Shown one piece after another: positions 63,055 through 64,000 of a stretch of 64,000 nt of DNA (position 1 is the stretch's first letter; each line of letters starts with the position of its first letter). This stretch comes from Pseudomonas mandelii (GTDB taxonomy: Bacteria; Pseudomonadota; Gammaproteobacteria; Pseudomonadales; Pseudomonadaceae). The DNA is taken from the NCBI RefSeq assembly GCF_006438925.1, contig NZ_RCZA01000002.1, positions 496,001 through 560,000 of the forward strand, written 5' to 3'. Made by a program: the position numbers and the translations under genes. The notes beneath the pieces are model-generated. The model ran no database searches, was not told where the DNA came from, and saw only the letters and a list, made by a program, of their open reading frames with translations.

Positions 63055-64000
63055 ATGAGCGACCAGCAAGAATTCCCCGAAGACCCGAGCGAATACGCCG
63101 ACCCAGAGAACGCCGAACACCACTCCACCGGCAAAGGCCTCGCCCTGCCAGGCCAGAACCTGCCGGACAAGGTCTACATCATCCCGATCCACAACCGCCC
63201 GTTCTTCCCGGCCCAAGTGCTGCCGGTCATCGTCAATGAAGAACCGTGGGCTGAAACGCTGGATCTGGTGAGCAAATCCGATCACCACTCCCTGGCCCTG
63301 TTCTACATGGACACGCCTCAGGAAGATCCGCGCCATTTCGACACCTCGGCCCTGCCGCTCTACGGCACCCTGGTCAAGGTGCACCACGCCAGTCGCGAAA
63401 ACGGCAAACTGCAATTCGTCGCCCAAGGTCTGACCCGCGTGCGCATCCGCACCTGGCTCAAGCACCATCGCCCGCCGTACCTGGTGGAAGTCGAATACCC
63501 TCACCAGCCCACCGAGCCGACCGATGAGGTCAAGGCCTACGGCATGGCGCTGATCAATGCGATCAAGGAACTGCTGCCGCTCAACCCGCTGTACAGCGAA
63601 GAGCTGAAGAACTACCTCAATCGCTTCAGTCCCAACGATCCGTCGCCGCTGACCGACTTCGCCGCCGCACTGACCTCGGCCACCGGCAGCGAGCTGCAAG
63701 AAGTACTCGACTGCGTGCCCATGCTCAAACGCATGGAAAAAGTCCTGCCGATGCTGCGCAAGGAAGTCGAAGTCGCGCGCCTGCAAAAAGAAATTTCCGC
63801 CGAAGTTAACCGCAAGATCGGCGAGCATCAGCGCGAGTTCTTCCTCAAGGAGCAACTCAAGGTCATCCAGCAAGAGCTGGGGCTGACCAAGGACGACCGC
63901 AGCGCCGACATCGAACAGTTCGAGCAACGCCTGGAAGGCAAGGTTCTGCCGCCCCAGGCGCAAAAACGCGTCGAAGAGGAAATGAACAAGCTGTCGATCC
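63055..64000 (+). CDS. lon: Lon-like ATP-dependent protease, N-terminal part (runs off the window)
   Basis: The frame from ATG 63055 is open to the end; 315 codons are visible. CAGGTG lies just before the start. The leader MSDQQEFPEDPSEYADPENA is acidic, then the Lon substrate-binding (LAN) domain begins at ~40 (VYIIPIHNRPFFPAQVLPVIV). The helical region NRKIGEHQREFFLKEQLKVIQQELG near residue 260 is the Lon signature before the AAA+ domain, which lies outside the window. Because of its acidic extension and PIHNRPFFP start it looks like the second Lon of pseudomonads (AsrA type in P. aeruginosa) rather than the housekeeping Lon. It likely degrades damaged or regulatory proteins. Confidence 0.88.
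   Translation, partial: MSDQQEFPEDPSEYADPENAEHHSTGKGLALPGQNLPDKVYIIPIHNRPFFPAQVLPVIVNEEPWAETLDLVSKSDHHSLALFYMDTPQEDPRHFDTSALPLYGTLVKVHHASRENGKLQFVAQGLTRVRIRTWLKHHRPPYLVEVEYPHQPTEPTDEVKAYGMALINAIKELLPLNPLYSEELKNYLNRFSPNDPSPLTDFAAALTSATGSELQEVLDCVPMLKRMEKVLPMLRKEVEVARLQKEISAEVNRKIGEHQREFFLKEQLKVIQQELGLTKDDRSADIEQFEQRLEGKVLPPQAQKRVEEEMNKLSI

Noticed and set aside
1..64000. tRNA, rRNA or insertion-sequence genes
   Set aside because: I looked for typical tRNA ends, rRNA segments and transposase motifs and found none.

Overview
The window looks like chromosomal DNA of a Pseudomonas of the fluorescens group. It is GC-rich. It carries many copies of the REP doublet built on GTGGGAGCGAGC...GCTCGCTCCCAC, and typical pseudomonad gene pairs: oprB next to gcd, metE divergent from metR, gtrABC, glpM, and a second Lon-type protease. 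This placement rests on gene content and repeats read by eye, not on a database search.

Layout. 1-3000: the end of a sigma-54 activator, glpM, a FrnE-like DsbA-fold protein and an exported alpha/beta hydrolase. 3085-12910: a 1863-aa dermonecrotic-toxin-like (DUF6543-type) protein followed by two paralogous Ig-like repeat proteins without Sec signals. 13019-18099: metE/metR and small housekeeping genes (GNAT, LysE-type exporter, NUDIX). 18309-28319: a signalling island. A response regulator with a degenerate HD-GYP domain faces a tightly coupled five-gene operon: REC-PAS-GGDEF-EAL, REC-GGDEF-EAL, diheme cytochrome c peroxidase, membrane histidine kinase, REC-histidine kinase. 28444-33595: amine or amino-acid permease, nitrilase, LuxR regulator and an FMN/Fe-S glutamate-synthase-like enzyme. 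33621-39424: the gtrABC LPS-glucosylation set, an OpgC-type acyltransferase and an amino-acid permease. 39786-46577: a second DUF6543-type toxin whose C terminus has a CNF1-like Cys/His pair, then a class A penicillin-binding protein. 46574-54088: a CS1/CFA-type (class 5) fimbrial operon with an internally duplicated subunit-adhesin module. 54605-57000: a His-rich PadR regulator with a siderophore-interacting ferric reductase (YqjI/YqjH-like), a Pr6Pr membrane protein and a VF530 protein. 57122-61129: OprB and membrane glucose dehydrogenase. 61130-64000: repeats, a DUF6124/DUF3077 protein, a 156-bp tandem array and the start of a Lon-like protease.

The best candidates for something undescribed are three. 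First, the five-gene signalling operon: two adjacent c-di-GMP proteins have lost opposite halves of their catalytic machinery, and a periplasmic diheme peroxidase gene is start-stop coupled to a membrane kinase gene. Second, the 1110-aa toxin-like protein with a putative deamidase terminus. Third, the fimbrial locus, where a subunit remnant and a miniature adhesin record a past duplication and deletion.

Starts were chosen from ribosome-binding sites, signal peptides and start-stop overlaps. Functions of the toxin-like and Ig-like proteins are inferred from architecture only.
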